Source: Sphingomonas taxi (GTDB lineage Bacteria > Pseudomonadota > Alphaproteobacteria > Sphingomonadales > Sphingomonadaceae). From it: a DNA stretch of 64,000 bases. The notes under the pieces are model-generated. The model ran no database searches. It had not been told where the DNA came from and worked only from the letters and a program-made list of their open reading frames with translations. The position numbers were made by a program, and so were the translations under genes. Within the stretch, counting starts at the first letter, position 1; the number at the start of each line of letters is the position of its first letter. The stretch covers positions 16,834 through 80,833 of the forward strand of contig QFQI01000012.1 in assembly GCA_003243195.1 (NCBI GenBank). The letters are read 5' to 3'. Shown here one piece after another: positions 8,194 to 15,847 of this stretch.

Positions 8194-10139
8194 CAGATCG
8201 CACCCAGCTTCTCGATCGCCTCGTCGCCCAGCCGCTGGCGGATCGTCGCGGCAAGGTTCGCGCGGGCTTCAGCAGCACGATTACCGCCGGCATCGAAACC
8301 GCTGTCCTTGAAGAAGAAGGTGGTGCGCCCGTCTGCGGGCGCGAGCTCCTTCACCCAATCGGCGATGCCGTCGCCCAGCGCGCGGGCCTGCGTTGCCGGC
8401 ACGTCGGCCAGGCAGACGATCAGCGTGCCGCCGCCCAGCGAGTGGACGGTGCAGCCCGCGATCGTCCGCGCCTCCCCCGGCAGAGCCAGGTCTACTCCGG
8501 TCTTGAGCAGCAGCTCGACCAGCAGGTCGTCCTCGCTCCGCCCAGGCAGGACGTTGGTGGCCGCATCGAGCAGGTCGGCCGCCAAGTGCTCGCCCGGCTG
8601 CCACGGCTTCAGATTGGAGGTGGCGAGCTTATAGACCCGAAAGCCCGTGTCCACGTCGACGGTGGGGTTGTCGGCCTTGACCTTCTCGCCCGCCCGGCGA
8701 AGGCGCTCTTCTGTTAACTCAGCTATGGTGGTGAAACGGGCGTGCTTCTCAACCGGTTCCGGAATTTGAACTAGTAGAAAACGATGGTCCGTGCCCTCAC
8801 TCGCATTCAATTGCATGACCGCGTGACCAGTCGTTCCAGACCCACCAAAGAAATCTAATACGATCTCGGATTTGGAGCCACGCAACACGCTTTCGATAAC
8901 GTCGTAAACCGCCCACAAACTTTTCGGGAAATCGAACGGAGAGTCAGGGACAAGCTCTTTCAATATGGCCGTGCCATACCCGTTGGAGTCGTATCGGGTA
9001 TCCTTCCAAATTGATTTATGGAGACCGAACGTCTTTCCAAGTTCAATGTCGAAGCCGCTCTTAATCGACCTCGCTCTAAGCATGTGCTTGATCGAGTCGA
9101 CGGATTGACGCGCATAACGCCACTTCCTCTCCACGCCGTTCCGATCAATGGGGTAAACGTACGACGTTGACCCAACGATCTCCGTCTGCTTCGGATGAAA
9201 GTCATCCGGTGACACGTCTCCAAAACCAACAATCTCACCACCCTCGACGAGAATAGGATAAAAGCAATTCTTTGCGTCTTTACGTTCAGACTCACCACCC
9301 CAGTTGCGTAGTGGTGCCCAGTCGACGTCAGCATCATCGATCTTACGATCAGCTATTACCTTCATGTCCTTACGATATACGATCACCGCATATTCATGCG
9401 TGTAGGATAAGTTTCTACCTTGCACCCCGCGAGGGTTATGTACGATTGCAATTAGGTCTGTATCAAACACACCCTTTGGGTAGACATCTTCGCAGACCGC
9501 AATAACATTGTGCAGCTCATTCTCGTCGATAGTGATTACAAGAACCCCATCATTCTTTAGAAGGTCGCGGGATAGTAAGACCTGCGGGTAGAAGGCATTT
9601 AACCACTCAGTGTGGAACCGACCACTATCTCGTTTGATCGTGCTGAATCTGACGCCGTCGGCATCAACTGCTCCGATTGCTTCTTCGTAAGCTCTTAGGG
9701 GGGACGAAAAGTCGTTACGATAAATCAAGTTGTTGCCAGTGTTATATGGCGGATCGATATAGATCAGCTTGACCCTGCCGGCGTAACTCCTGCGCAGCAG
9801 CTTAAGCACTTCAAGGTTGTCACCCTCGATCACGATGTTCCTTGTCGTATCCCAATCCTTGCTGTCCGCCTTCGCCGGGCGCAGCGTGCCGAGGCTGGGG
9901 GTCAGCGCGAAGGCGCGGGCGCGGGCCTTGCCCTTCCAGTTGAGGCCATAGCGTTCGGCACCGTCCTCCACGGCATCACCGAGGAGCTGGCGCAGCACGT
10001 CGAAGTCGACCTTGCCGTCGGTGACGATCGCCGGGAACAGTGACTTCAGCGCCACGACATTGTCCGCCACAACATCGCCGCTGCCCGCTGCCGGATTGTC
10101 GCGTGCGATGAAGGGAATGGGATTCGTCGCGTCAGTCAT
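8193..10139 (-). CDS. Type III-like DNA adenine methyltransferase (Mod)
   Basis: This 648-residue N6-adenine methyltransferase of the beta class sets the specificity of the system. The catalytic motif DPPYNTG (about residues 129-135) comes before the AdoMet motif DFFGGSGTTG (429-438). The roughly 300 residues between them should hold the target-recognition domain. The C-terminus (GFRVYKLATSNLKPW ... TTFFFKDSGFD) is typical of Mod proteins. The DNA for roughly residues 95-480 is visibly richer in A and T than the flanking codons, which suggests exchange of the core and recognition domain. The ATG at 10139 is the first in frame. The gene heads the mod-res pair, and a 604-bp AT-richer stretch separates it from the DUF4391 gene. 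Confidence 0.92.
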   Translation of the reverse strand: MTDATNPIPFIARDNPAAGSGDVVADNVVALKSLFPAIVTDGKVDFDVLRQLLGDAVEDGAERYGLNWKGKARARAFALTPSLGTLRPAKADSKDWDTTRNIVIEGDNLEVLKLLRRSYAGRVKLIYIDPPYNTGNNLIYRNDFSSPLRAYEEAIGAVDADGVRFSTIKRDSGRFHTEWLNAFYPQVLLSRDLLKNDGVLVITIDENELHNVIAVCEDVYPKGVFDTDLIAIVHNPRGVQGRNLSYTHEYAVIVYRKDMKVIADRKIDDADVDWAPLRNWGGESERKDAKNCFYPILVEGGEIVGFGDVSPDDFHPKQTEIVGSTSYVYPIDRNGVERKWRYARQSVDSIKHMLRARSIKSGFDIELGKTFGLHKSIWKDTRYDSNGYGTAILKELVPDSPFDFPKSLWAVYDVIESVLRGSKSEIVLDFFGGSGTTGHAVMQLNASEGTDHRFLLVQIPEPVEKHARFTTIAELTEERLRRAGEKVKADNPTVDVDTGFRVYKLATSNLKPWQPGEHLAADLLDAATNVLPGRSEDDLLVELLLKTGVDLALPGEARTIAGCTVHSLGGGTLIVCLADVPATQARALGDGIADWVKELAPADGRTTFFFKDSGFDAGGNRAAEARANLAATIRQRLGDEAIEKLGAI

Positions 10140-10198
10140 GATAATCCATCTTCTTACTGTCGATCTGAGACGTTATCAGCGATAAGGCAAAGCACCAC

Positions 10199-10681
10199 AT
10201 GCCGTCCGCTTCATGGATCGGGGAGAGCACCTTGGCAAGCAAACCGATGGCCGGCGTTGACGACAAGGCCCACTTCGTCGCTTGGCTAGGAGGTCTAGGA
10301 ACTGCCGAGTCTCAGTATGCGCTGATTCGGCATCACAACGGCCTTTTGTCGAGTGGCAATAAGGCGAACATGTCTGGACATTTCCATTCAGCTTTCTTTG
10401 GCATCCGAGCTTTTCTTCGTTCGCAGTCTGTGTATCAGGGGGCATTGCGTAATGCTCCGTGGTCAACTTCCTTCTGGAAACAGCAACCACAGCTAGAGCA
10501 GGACTTTAGGCAGTTTGTTCAAGCAAACTGGACTAGCTTCCCCGGTCAAAGAGGGGGTAATTGGCGAAAGAAGCTACCGCTTCGTCTTGGCGGACTCTCT
10601 CTAAAGGGTGGCCGCGGAAGCGGTCTAATCTCAAGAATGCTCATCCTAAGCGACGCGTATGGGCACCAGTTCGGCTACTAG
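10199..10681 (+). CDS. Possible small gene of unknown function inside the R-M cluster
   Basis: This is an open frame of 160 codons on the strand opposite to its neighbours, in the stretch between mod and the DUF4391 gene. The protein is basic, with many aromatic residues (HFHSAFFGIRAFL, WSTSFW, FVQANWTSF). I see no known domain, signal peptide or membrane segment. The base composition is more AT-rich than in the helicase and matches the middle of mod, so the whole piece may have arrived together with the mod core. A shorter frame on the other strand (10176-10490) is Cys- and Arg-rich and looks less protein-like. It could equally be a decayed remnant, because a second plus-strand frame continues to 10752 as if by frameshift. 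Confidence 0.35.
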   Translation: MPSASWIGESTLASKPMAGVDDKAHFVAWLGGLGTAESQYALIRHHNGLLSSGNKANMSGHFHSAFFGIRAFLRSQSVYQGALRNAPWSTSFWKQQPQLEQDFRQFVQANWTSFPGQRGGNWRKKLPLRLGGLSLKGGRGSGLISRMLILSDAYGHQFGY

Positions 10682-10743
10682 GCTGGCGGTCCTCGCATGG
10701 TGTTGGCTGCCATGAGTTTCGTGCCGCAGAGCTCATCGCACAA

Positions 10744-11508
10744 TTAATCTAGCACCGCCCTACACGTGTCCAGCGCAGCCTTGAGCTGGCGAACCGTTTC
10801 GCCGATTTCCACGCGCGCGGCCAATCGACTCTCCTTGCGCATGGCGGCCGAGTGCGCGGCGATCCGCGCCTCCAGCGCCGCTACCTGCGACAGCGCGTCA
10901 CGCCAGCGCGCTAGCTCATCCGATGATCCGGCCAGCCTGAACGGACGTGCCGCCCGCCGCGCAGCCGCCAGCGCCTCCACCCGCTCGATCAGTCCCGCGT
11001 AGAGCGTGGCGAGGTTGCGCGACGGCAGGGCGGCGAGAGAGAGCGCCGCGACGAAGTCCCGGTTGGCCGCCGTCAGCACGCCGCTGTCGTGCAGGGCGAT
11101 GACGACGATGCGCCCGGCCTCGCGCTCCGCCGCGCGTTTGGGGGCCAGGGACAGCGCCGCGGGCGCGCCTGGAGCATCCTCGCCATGAACCAGGATTACC
11201 GGCTGCGGGACGGCGCGGTGGATGATTTCCGCCAGCCGCGTCGGCATGGCTCCGCGCGTGTGCGCCACCAGCACGTTGACCGTGCTCACGTCCAGGCCGT
11301 CCACGCTTGCCGCCGCGATCCCCGCGGTCGCGGGGTTGATCGCTGCAACCCAATCCAATCGCGCCAGCCTGCCGTCGATCAGCCGCTTGTCGGCGGCGGT
11401 AGGCACGTTGTCGGCCAGCGACGCCTTGGGCACGCGACGCGCCGCCGGCCCCGGCGGCAGGGCGAAGGCGGCGACCAGCCCCTCGATCGTGATCGGCTGG
11501 CCGGTCAC
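10744..11508 (-). CDS. DUF4391 domain protein of the helicase/Mod/Res cluster
   Basis: This 254-residue protein has the DUF4391 layout as I remember it. The start is AFALPPGPAARRVPK. The body runs LARLDWVAAINPATAGI, VSTVNVLVAH, then IIHRAVPQPVILVHG. The C-terminal coiled helix reads RIAAHSAAMRKESRLAARVEI. The family has no established activity. It is known mainly for sitting beside SNF2-type helicases and type III-like mod/res genes, as here. I chose the GTG at 11508, which overlaps the helicase stop (GTGA). The longer open frame to 11820 runs inside the helicase gene and is not needed. Such coupling argues for a subunit made in fixed ratio with the helicase. Confidence 0.8.
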   Translation of the reverse strand: MTGQPITIEGLVAAFALPPGPAARRVPKASLADNVPTAADKRLIDGRLARLDWVAAINPATAGIAAASVDGLDVSTVNVLVAHTRGAMPTRLAEIIHRAVPQPVILVHGEDAPGAPAALSLAPKRAAEREAGRIVVIALHDSGVLTAANRDFVAALSLAALPSRNLATLYAGLIERVEALAAARRAARPFRLAGSSDELARWRDALSQVAALEARIAAHSAAMRKESRLAARVEIGETVRQLKAALDTCRAVLD

Positions 11509-14500
11509 TCGCCGGAGAGAATCGGGAACCAGGCGATGACCTCCCAATCGTCCAGGCCGCTGGCGCCGCTCATCCCCTGCGGCGCGCCCGTCGTGAACAG
11601 GCTGTCGACCGCGCGCTCCTGCGCCGTGCCCGTGATGCCGACGATTGCCGCCTCCAGCAGCGCCTGCCAGCGCTCCATCCTCAGCCCCTCGCGCGTTTCG
11701 CGGTCGAAGCGCCGCCACAGTGCCTCGCCTTGAGCAGGATCCAGCCGGGCGAGCTTGCGCATGGAGTCGAGAATGCGTTTGGGTGCGGTGTGGGGCAGGT
11801 GAATCGTGCCGTCGACGCACACATGCACCAGCGCGTGCGGGCGGAGCGGGTCCTTCGCGTCGAGCGCCGCGAGCGCGCCCGGCGTCTCAGCACGAAGCAC
11901 AAAAATCGCGCCGGCGGGCAGGTCGTCGCTCTCCGGCACCGGCGCGTGGGCGGTCAGCGGCATCCGTCCCAACGCTTCGCGCTCTTCATCCGACAGCTGC
12001 GCCAGATCGAGCCTGAGGTCGTTGAGCGTTAGGTCGGTGATAGCCACGCCCTGCGACAGGTCCTCCAGCTCGATCACCTGATCCTGCATCGCCTCCAGCT
12101 GACGCCTGCGATATTCCAGGTCATTCATGCCGTTGCCGGGATCGGCTTCGATGATGTTCTCCTCGCCCGTGGCGGAGACGTCGAGCAGCTTCATGCGCCC
12201 AGAGACGGTGCGCTCCAGGCCGATATAGGCGTCCAAATCCATGTTGGGCCAGAAGTTCACCAGCCGGATGCGACCGTTGGTGGAACACAGCCGGTCGATA
12301 CGGCCAAACCGCTGAACGATTCGGACCGGGTTCCAGTGGATGTCGTAATTCACCACGCAGTCGCAGTCCTGCAGGTTCTGGCCTTCGCTGATGCAGTCGG
12401 TGGCGATGATGAGGTCGATCTCGGGCTCGCCGGCCAGGCTCTCGGGCCGTTTGCGCGAGCGTGGAGAAAAAGCGGTCAGGATGGTGGCCAGATCGGCCTT
12501 CAGGCGGCCGCCGGAAACGCGGTTCGCGCCCGTGCCCGTCACCAGCGCGGTGATGCCGCCCACTTCGCCGGCGAGATTTTCGTAGAGATACGCTGCCGTG
12601 TCGGCGAAGGCGGTGAAGATCAGCAGCTTGTCATTGCCCGGATTGATCGGCGCCGCGCGCTTGGCGGGAATGATCCGCCGCAGCTCGGCCAGCTTGGCAT
12701 CGCGGTCAGGCGTGACGCCTTGCGCCTGCCGCAGCAGCCGCTGGAGCCGCTCGCGGTCAGCCTGGAGGTCACGGTTCCAGGCGATCAGGTCGGCGTCGGA
12801 CAACAGGACCTTCACCCGTTTACCGACGCCCAAAGCCTCGATCAGCGGGTCGTCTTCGGCCAGATCCTCAAGCGTTGGCGCCTCCAGGCTGTCGTCATGC
12901 GCGGCAATGCGGGCGATCAACTCGTCTACGGCGGCGAGCTGGCGCTCCACCGTCAGCGCGAAAGCATGGACGGAGCTCTCCATCCGCTTCAACAGGTTCA
13001 CGCGCATGAGGCCGACTAGGCTCTCCTCGCGGTCTAGCTGGCGGAATACCGATTCGCCCGCCTTGGCGGTCTGGCTGTAGCGCCGGTCATAGTCGGCGCG
13101 CTTGTTCGCCAGCACATACCGCAATGGCGCATATGCGGCGAGCGTGAGCCGGCGAATCTCGTCATTGACGGTGGCGATCGGCGGAAAGCTGTTGTCCGAC
13201 GCGACGTCGGTCTTGCGATTTTCGGGCGGCAGTTTCTCGGGGAAGCGCCCGGTCTCACCGACCCCGTAATAGCGCTCGATATGCTTGCGCGAGCGCGCAA
13301 TGGTCAGAAGGTCCAGCAGCCGGACATAGTCGAAGCCCAGCATGTCGAGCAGGCGCTGCGACGTGCGGCGCTCGGCCGGCAGTGCCTGCCACTTGTTGAA
13401 CGCCGCCTGCGCCAGCCGCACGGTGCCGGCAATGCTCTTGATGCCGGCGTCGGTCAGGGCGGCGTCATCGCCCTCGGTCGCAAACGCGATTTGGTTCTTG
13501 AGGTCATTAAGCCGGTTGTTGACCGGCGTGGCAGACAGCATCAGCACCTTGGTCCGAATGCCTGCCTTGACGATGTCGCGCATCAACCGGTCGTAGCGGC
13601 TTTCGCCTTCACGCCCGGTCGGGCGGTTCCGGAAATTGTGGGACTCGTCGATGACGACGAGGCCGTAATTGCCCCAGTTCACATGATCTAGGTCGATGTC
13701 GCCGGACAGGCCGCCTTCACGCGACAGGTCGGTATGGTTCAGCACGTCAAAGGCGAGCCGGTCGCCGGCAAGGGGGTTTCGCACGTCGTTGCGAGTCCAC
13801 AGCGTCCAATTCTCGCGCAGCCGCTTGGGGGCGAGCACCAAGGCGCGCTCGTTGCGCAGCTCGTGAAATTTGATGACGGCCAGCGCCTCGAACGTTTTGC
13901 CCAGGCCGACGCTGTCCGCTACGATGCAGCCACCCCATTTCCGCAGCTTATTGATGGCGCCCAGCACGCCGTCGCGCTGAAAGCGGTACAGCATATGCCA
14001 GACGCAGCTGTTCTCCAGTCCAAGGCGCTGATCCGGCAGCGCGTCCGCGTCCGCCGCCATGTCGGCGAACAGCGCGGCGAGCGCACGATGGTAGACGGTG
14101 CCGGCCTCGAACGCCGCGGTCGCGTTCAGTAACGCGGCGGTCAGCTGATCGGGCGACTGGGTCTCCGAACGCTGCCACAGTTGCTCAAACCACGCGGCGA
14201 TGCCGGCGACCTCGTCCGCGCCTTGCAGGAGCTGGATCATGCCGGTCATTTTGCTCGGCGCCAGGCCCAGGCCGCCGGTCGTCATCTCGCAATCGCCGAT
14301 AATCGCTCGCCCGCCGGTCGTATTTCCCCACAGGAGCACTGCCTGTCGTAACGGCAGCGCGGACACTTTCAACTCGGCGGCGCCGATCCACTCGAGGCTC
14401 TTCAGCCCTTCCCCTCGCGCCATAAGGGCATTGCGCCGGCGGCGGTCATCAGCATCTTCCCGCAGGATCATATCCGGTGACAGCAGCAGCCGGGCCAAGC

Positions 14501-14624
14501 CATTGGCGCGCCGGAGCGTTGCCAGGCCCTCAATGGAGGCTGCGTTCGTTACGCCGTCCAGCGCTGCCTTCGTCGGCAGATGATCAACGACGCGATCCAT
14601 TCCAATGTTCGGGAGCAAGCGCAT
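11505..14624 (-). CDS. SNF2/helicase-family ATPase with a degenerate PLD-like N-terminus
   Basis: This 1039-residue superfamily 2 translocase shows Walker A DSVGLGKT (about 237-244), motif II DESHN (326-330), the SATPVNNR motif III region, and a C-terminal lobe with IATDCISEGQNLQ and VQRFGRIDR. Residues 85-150 have the spacing of the second half of a phospholipase-D-like nuclease. They read AIIGDCEMTTGGLG where active members have GS-x-N-L-T-x-G-G. The expected His-x-Lys is replaced by RQAVLL, so this domain is probably not catalytic. The gene is the first of the minus-strand cluster (helicase, DUF4391, mod, res) and is divergent from the four-gene operon starting at 14930. The ATG at 14624 is the only sensible start. 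Confidence 0.88.
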   Translation of the reverse strand: MRLLPNIGMDRVVDHLPTKAALDGVTNAASIEGLATLRRANGLARLLLSPDMILREDADDRRRRNALMARGEGLKSLEWIGAAELKVSALPLRQAVLLWGNTTGGRAIIGDCEMTTGGLGLAPSKMTGMIQLLQGADEVAGIAAWFEQLWQRSETQSPDQLTAALLNATAAFEAGTVYHRALAALFADMAADADALPDQRLGLENSCVWHMLYRFQRDGVLGAINKLRKWGGCIVADSVGLGKTFEALAVIKFHELRNERALVLAPKRLRENWTLWTRNDVRNPLAGDRLAFDVLNHTDLSREGGLSGDIDLDHVNWGNYGLVVIDESHNFRNRPTGREGESRYDRLMRDIVKAGIRTKVLMLSATPVNNRLNDLKNQIAFATEGDDAALTDAGIKSIAGTVRLAQAAFNKWQALPAERRTSQRLLDMLGFDYVRLLDLLTIARSRKHIERYYGVGETGRFPEKLPPENRKTDVASDNSFPPIATVNDEIRRLTLAAYAPLRYVLANKRADYDRRYSQTAKAGESVFRQLDREESLVGLMRVNLLKRMESSVHAFALTVERQLAAVDELIARIAAHDDSLEAPTLEDLAEDDPLIEALGVGKRVKVLLSDADLIAWNRDLQADRERLQRLLRQAQGVTPDRDAKLAELRRIIPAKRAAPINPGNDKLLIFTAFADTAAYLYENLAGEVGGITALVTGTGANRVSGGRLKADLATILTAFSPRSRKRPESLAGEPEIDLIIATDCISEGQNLQDCDCVVNYDIHWNPVRIVQRFGRIDRLCSTNGRIRLVNFWPNMDLDAYIGLERTVSGRMKLLDVSATGEENIIEADPGNGMNDLEYRRRQLEAMQDQVIELEDLSQGVAITDLTLNDLRLDLAQLSDEEREALGRMPLTAHAPVPESDDLPAGAIFVLRAETPGALAALDAKDPLRPHALVHVCVDGTIHLPHTAPKRILDSMRKLARLDPAQGEALWRRFDRETREGLRMERWQALLEAAIVGITGTAQERAVDSLFTTGAPQGMSGASGLDDWEVIAWFPILSGE

Positions 14625-14686
14625 GGCTAGAGTATAAGCGCGAGGGCTCCCTTAGCGACAGCCTTGGCGAACAAATTAGGGAAACC

Positions 14687-14706
14687 CGAGCTAGCACGGT
14701 AGCTCG
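14687..14706. promoter_or_regulatory. Inverted repeat in the divergent intergenic region
   Basis: CGAGCTA and TAGCTCG form a perfect 7-bp inverted repeat with a 6-base spacer. It lies in the 305-bp gap between the helicase (minus) and the PRTase-like gene (plus), a position fit for an operator controlling one or both operons. A second, weaker repeat, GTAGCG/CGCTAC at 14899-14922, sits just before the plus-strand start. No regulator gene is adjacent. The rest of the gap (14625-14929) holds only a 71-codon frame that I do not accept as a gene. I could not place promoters with confidence. Confidence 0.45.
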
Positions 14707-14929
14707 ATGGTATGCGCCAGCGTTGCCTTCATAAGTCGAATCACGTCCTCCCGCCGCGCCGGCAGCCGAAGAGCAATACTATGCTGCCGCAGACGAGATC
14801 GGTATGGCTGCGTGACTCACATCCAATGGCCTCCGGCAAACCCGGCGCGGTTCACCGCCCCCATGGCCTCGAAAAGGAGCTGCTGAAAATTAACGGCTGT
14901 AGCGCGTTCGATTCTACGCTACGCTGAGC

Positions 14930-15847
14930 GTGATGATATCAGAGGCGTTTCCCGACGAATCCAATGTGCTCGAAGCCTGCGGTCGCCTCGTCGATTTTGG
15001 CGCCTGGGATCAGACCAAGATTGATCCCGAAGGATGGCTCGACAATTTCTCCGCCGCCGAACGTCCGTTCGCGCTGGTCCTGCTGAGTAGATTCACATTT
15101 CTCGCCGACCATCTGGTCGACCAACTGTTTCGATCGGCTTTCCAGAATCTGTCGACGATGCTGCTCGAGGACTGGCCGCCCTTGTCCGATGCCATTGATC
15201 GATGGCGAGCCTTTTGCGGCGAGGCACTGATCACCATTGTCCAGGGTGAGGATCCGAACCCGTCGGACAGCGGCTGGCTGTTCGCCCGCAAGGCACGCCA
15301 GACGATCGGCATAGATCAGAAGCAGCTGTTCGAGCCGCGCGATGTTATCGCTAAGCTCGCCGGCGGATTTTCTGGTCCCGTCGTGTTCGTCGATGACTTC
15401 GTCGGCTCGGGCGAGCAGTTTCTGGCCACCTGGCAACGTCTGTACGAGCATGGCAGCGGCAAGGCCTCTTTCAAGGCGCTGGCGGCTTCCTCGTCCGCGT
15501 CTTTCTTCTACTGTAACGCCATGACGACGGAATATGGGCTCAAGCGGATCCATCGGCACGTCCCTGGCGTCAAGATCTCGGCCGGCAATGTGATTCCCGA
15601 GCGTTATTCTCTCGCCGATCCGGCGTCGCTGTTGTGGCCCAAAACAATTCGGGATGATGGTATCGCCCTTGTCGAGGCTGTCGGGCGACGGCTTGGATAT
15701 GATGCGGACGATGGTGGGGAGGACGATTGGCGCGGCTTCCACAAGCTGGGCCTGGGTCTCGCCTTCCAACACTCGGTTCCGGATGCGAACCTGCCGATCT
15801 TCTTCACTGAAAAGAATGGCTGGAAGCCATTGGTGCGTCGGCTGTGA
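14930..15847 (+). CDS. Phosphoribosyltransferase-like protein (PRTase-CE-like), first gene of the four-gene defence operon
   Basis: This 305-residue soluble protein carries VVFVDDFVGSGEQF (about residues 151-164). It fits the hhhhDDhhxSG PRPP-binding loop of phosphoribosyltransferases. The surrounding sequence resembles a conflict-system group that I recall as PRTase-CE. Classical PRTase substrates are not suggested by context. A role in sensing or modifying nucleotides during phage attack is inference. GTG 14930 or ATG 14933 could be the start, and neither has a clear ribosome-binding site. A better one (AAGGAG at 14874) is too far upstream. The stop overlaps the ATPase start by 4 nt (GTGA). 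Having no transferase domain outside this loop, it could also be a non-catalytic nucleotide binder. Confidence 0.65.
   Translation: MMISEAFPDESNVLEACGRLVDFGAWDQTKIDPEGWLDNFSAAERPFALVLLSRFTFLADHLVDQLFRSAFQNLSTMLLEDWPPLSDAIDRWRAFCGEALITIVQGEDPNPSDSGWLFARKARQTIGIDQKQLFEPRDVIAKLAGGFSGPVVFVDDFVGSGEQFLATWQRLYEHGSGKASFKALAASSSASFFYCNAMTTEYGLKRIHRHVPGVKISAGNVIPERYSLADPASLLWPKTIRDDGIALVEAVGRRLGYDADDGGEDDWRGFHKLGLGLAFQHSVPDANLPIFFTEKNGWKPLVRRL

Noticed and set aside
6637..8634. A 665-codon plus-strand open frame opposite res and mod
   Set aside because: It overlaps the recognisable Res motifs on the other strand and has no domain.
5251..14624. The cluster as a DISARM system
   Set aside because: DISARM needs drmA/drmB-type genes and its own methyltransferase arrangement. 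Here the nuclease is a type III Res and the other genes do not fit.
14712..14927. A 71-codon frame in the divergent region
   Set aside because: It has no domain, and it fills the space needed for promoters of both operons.
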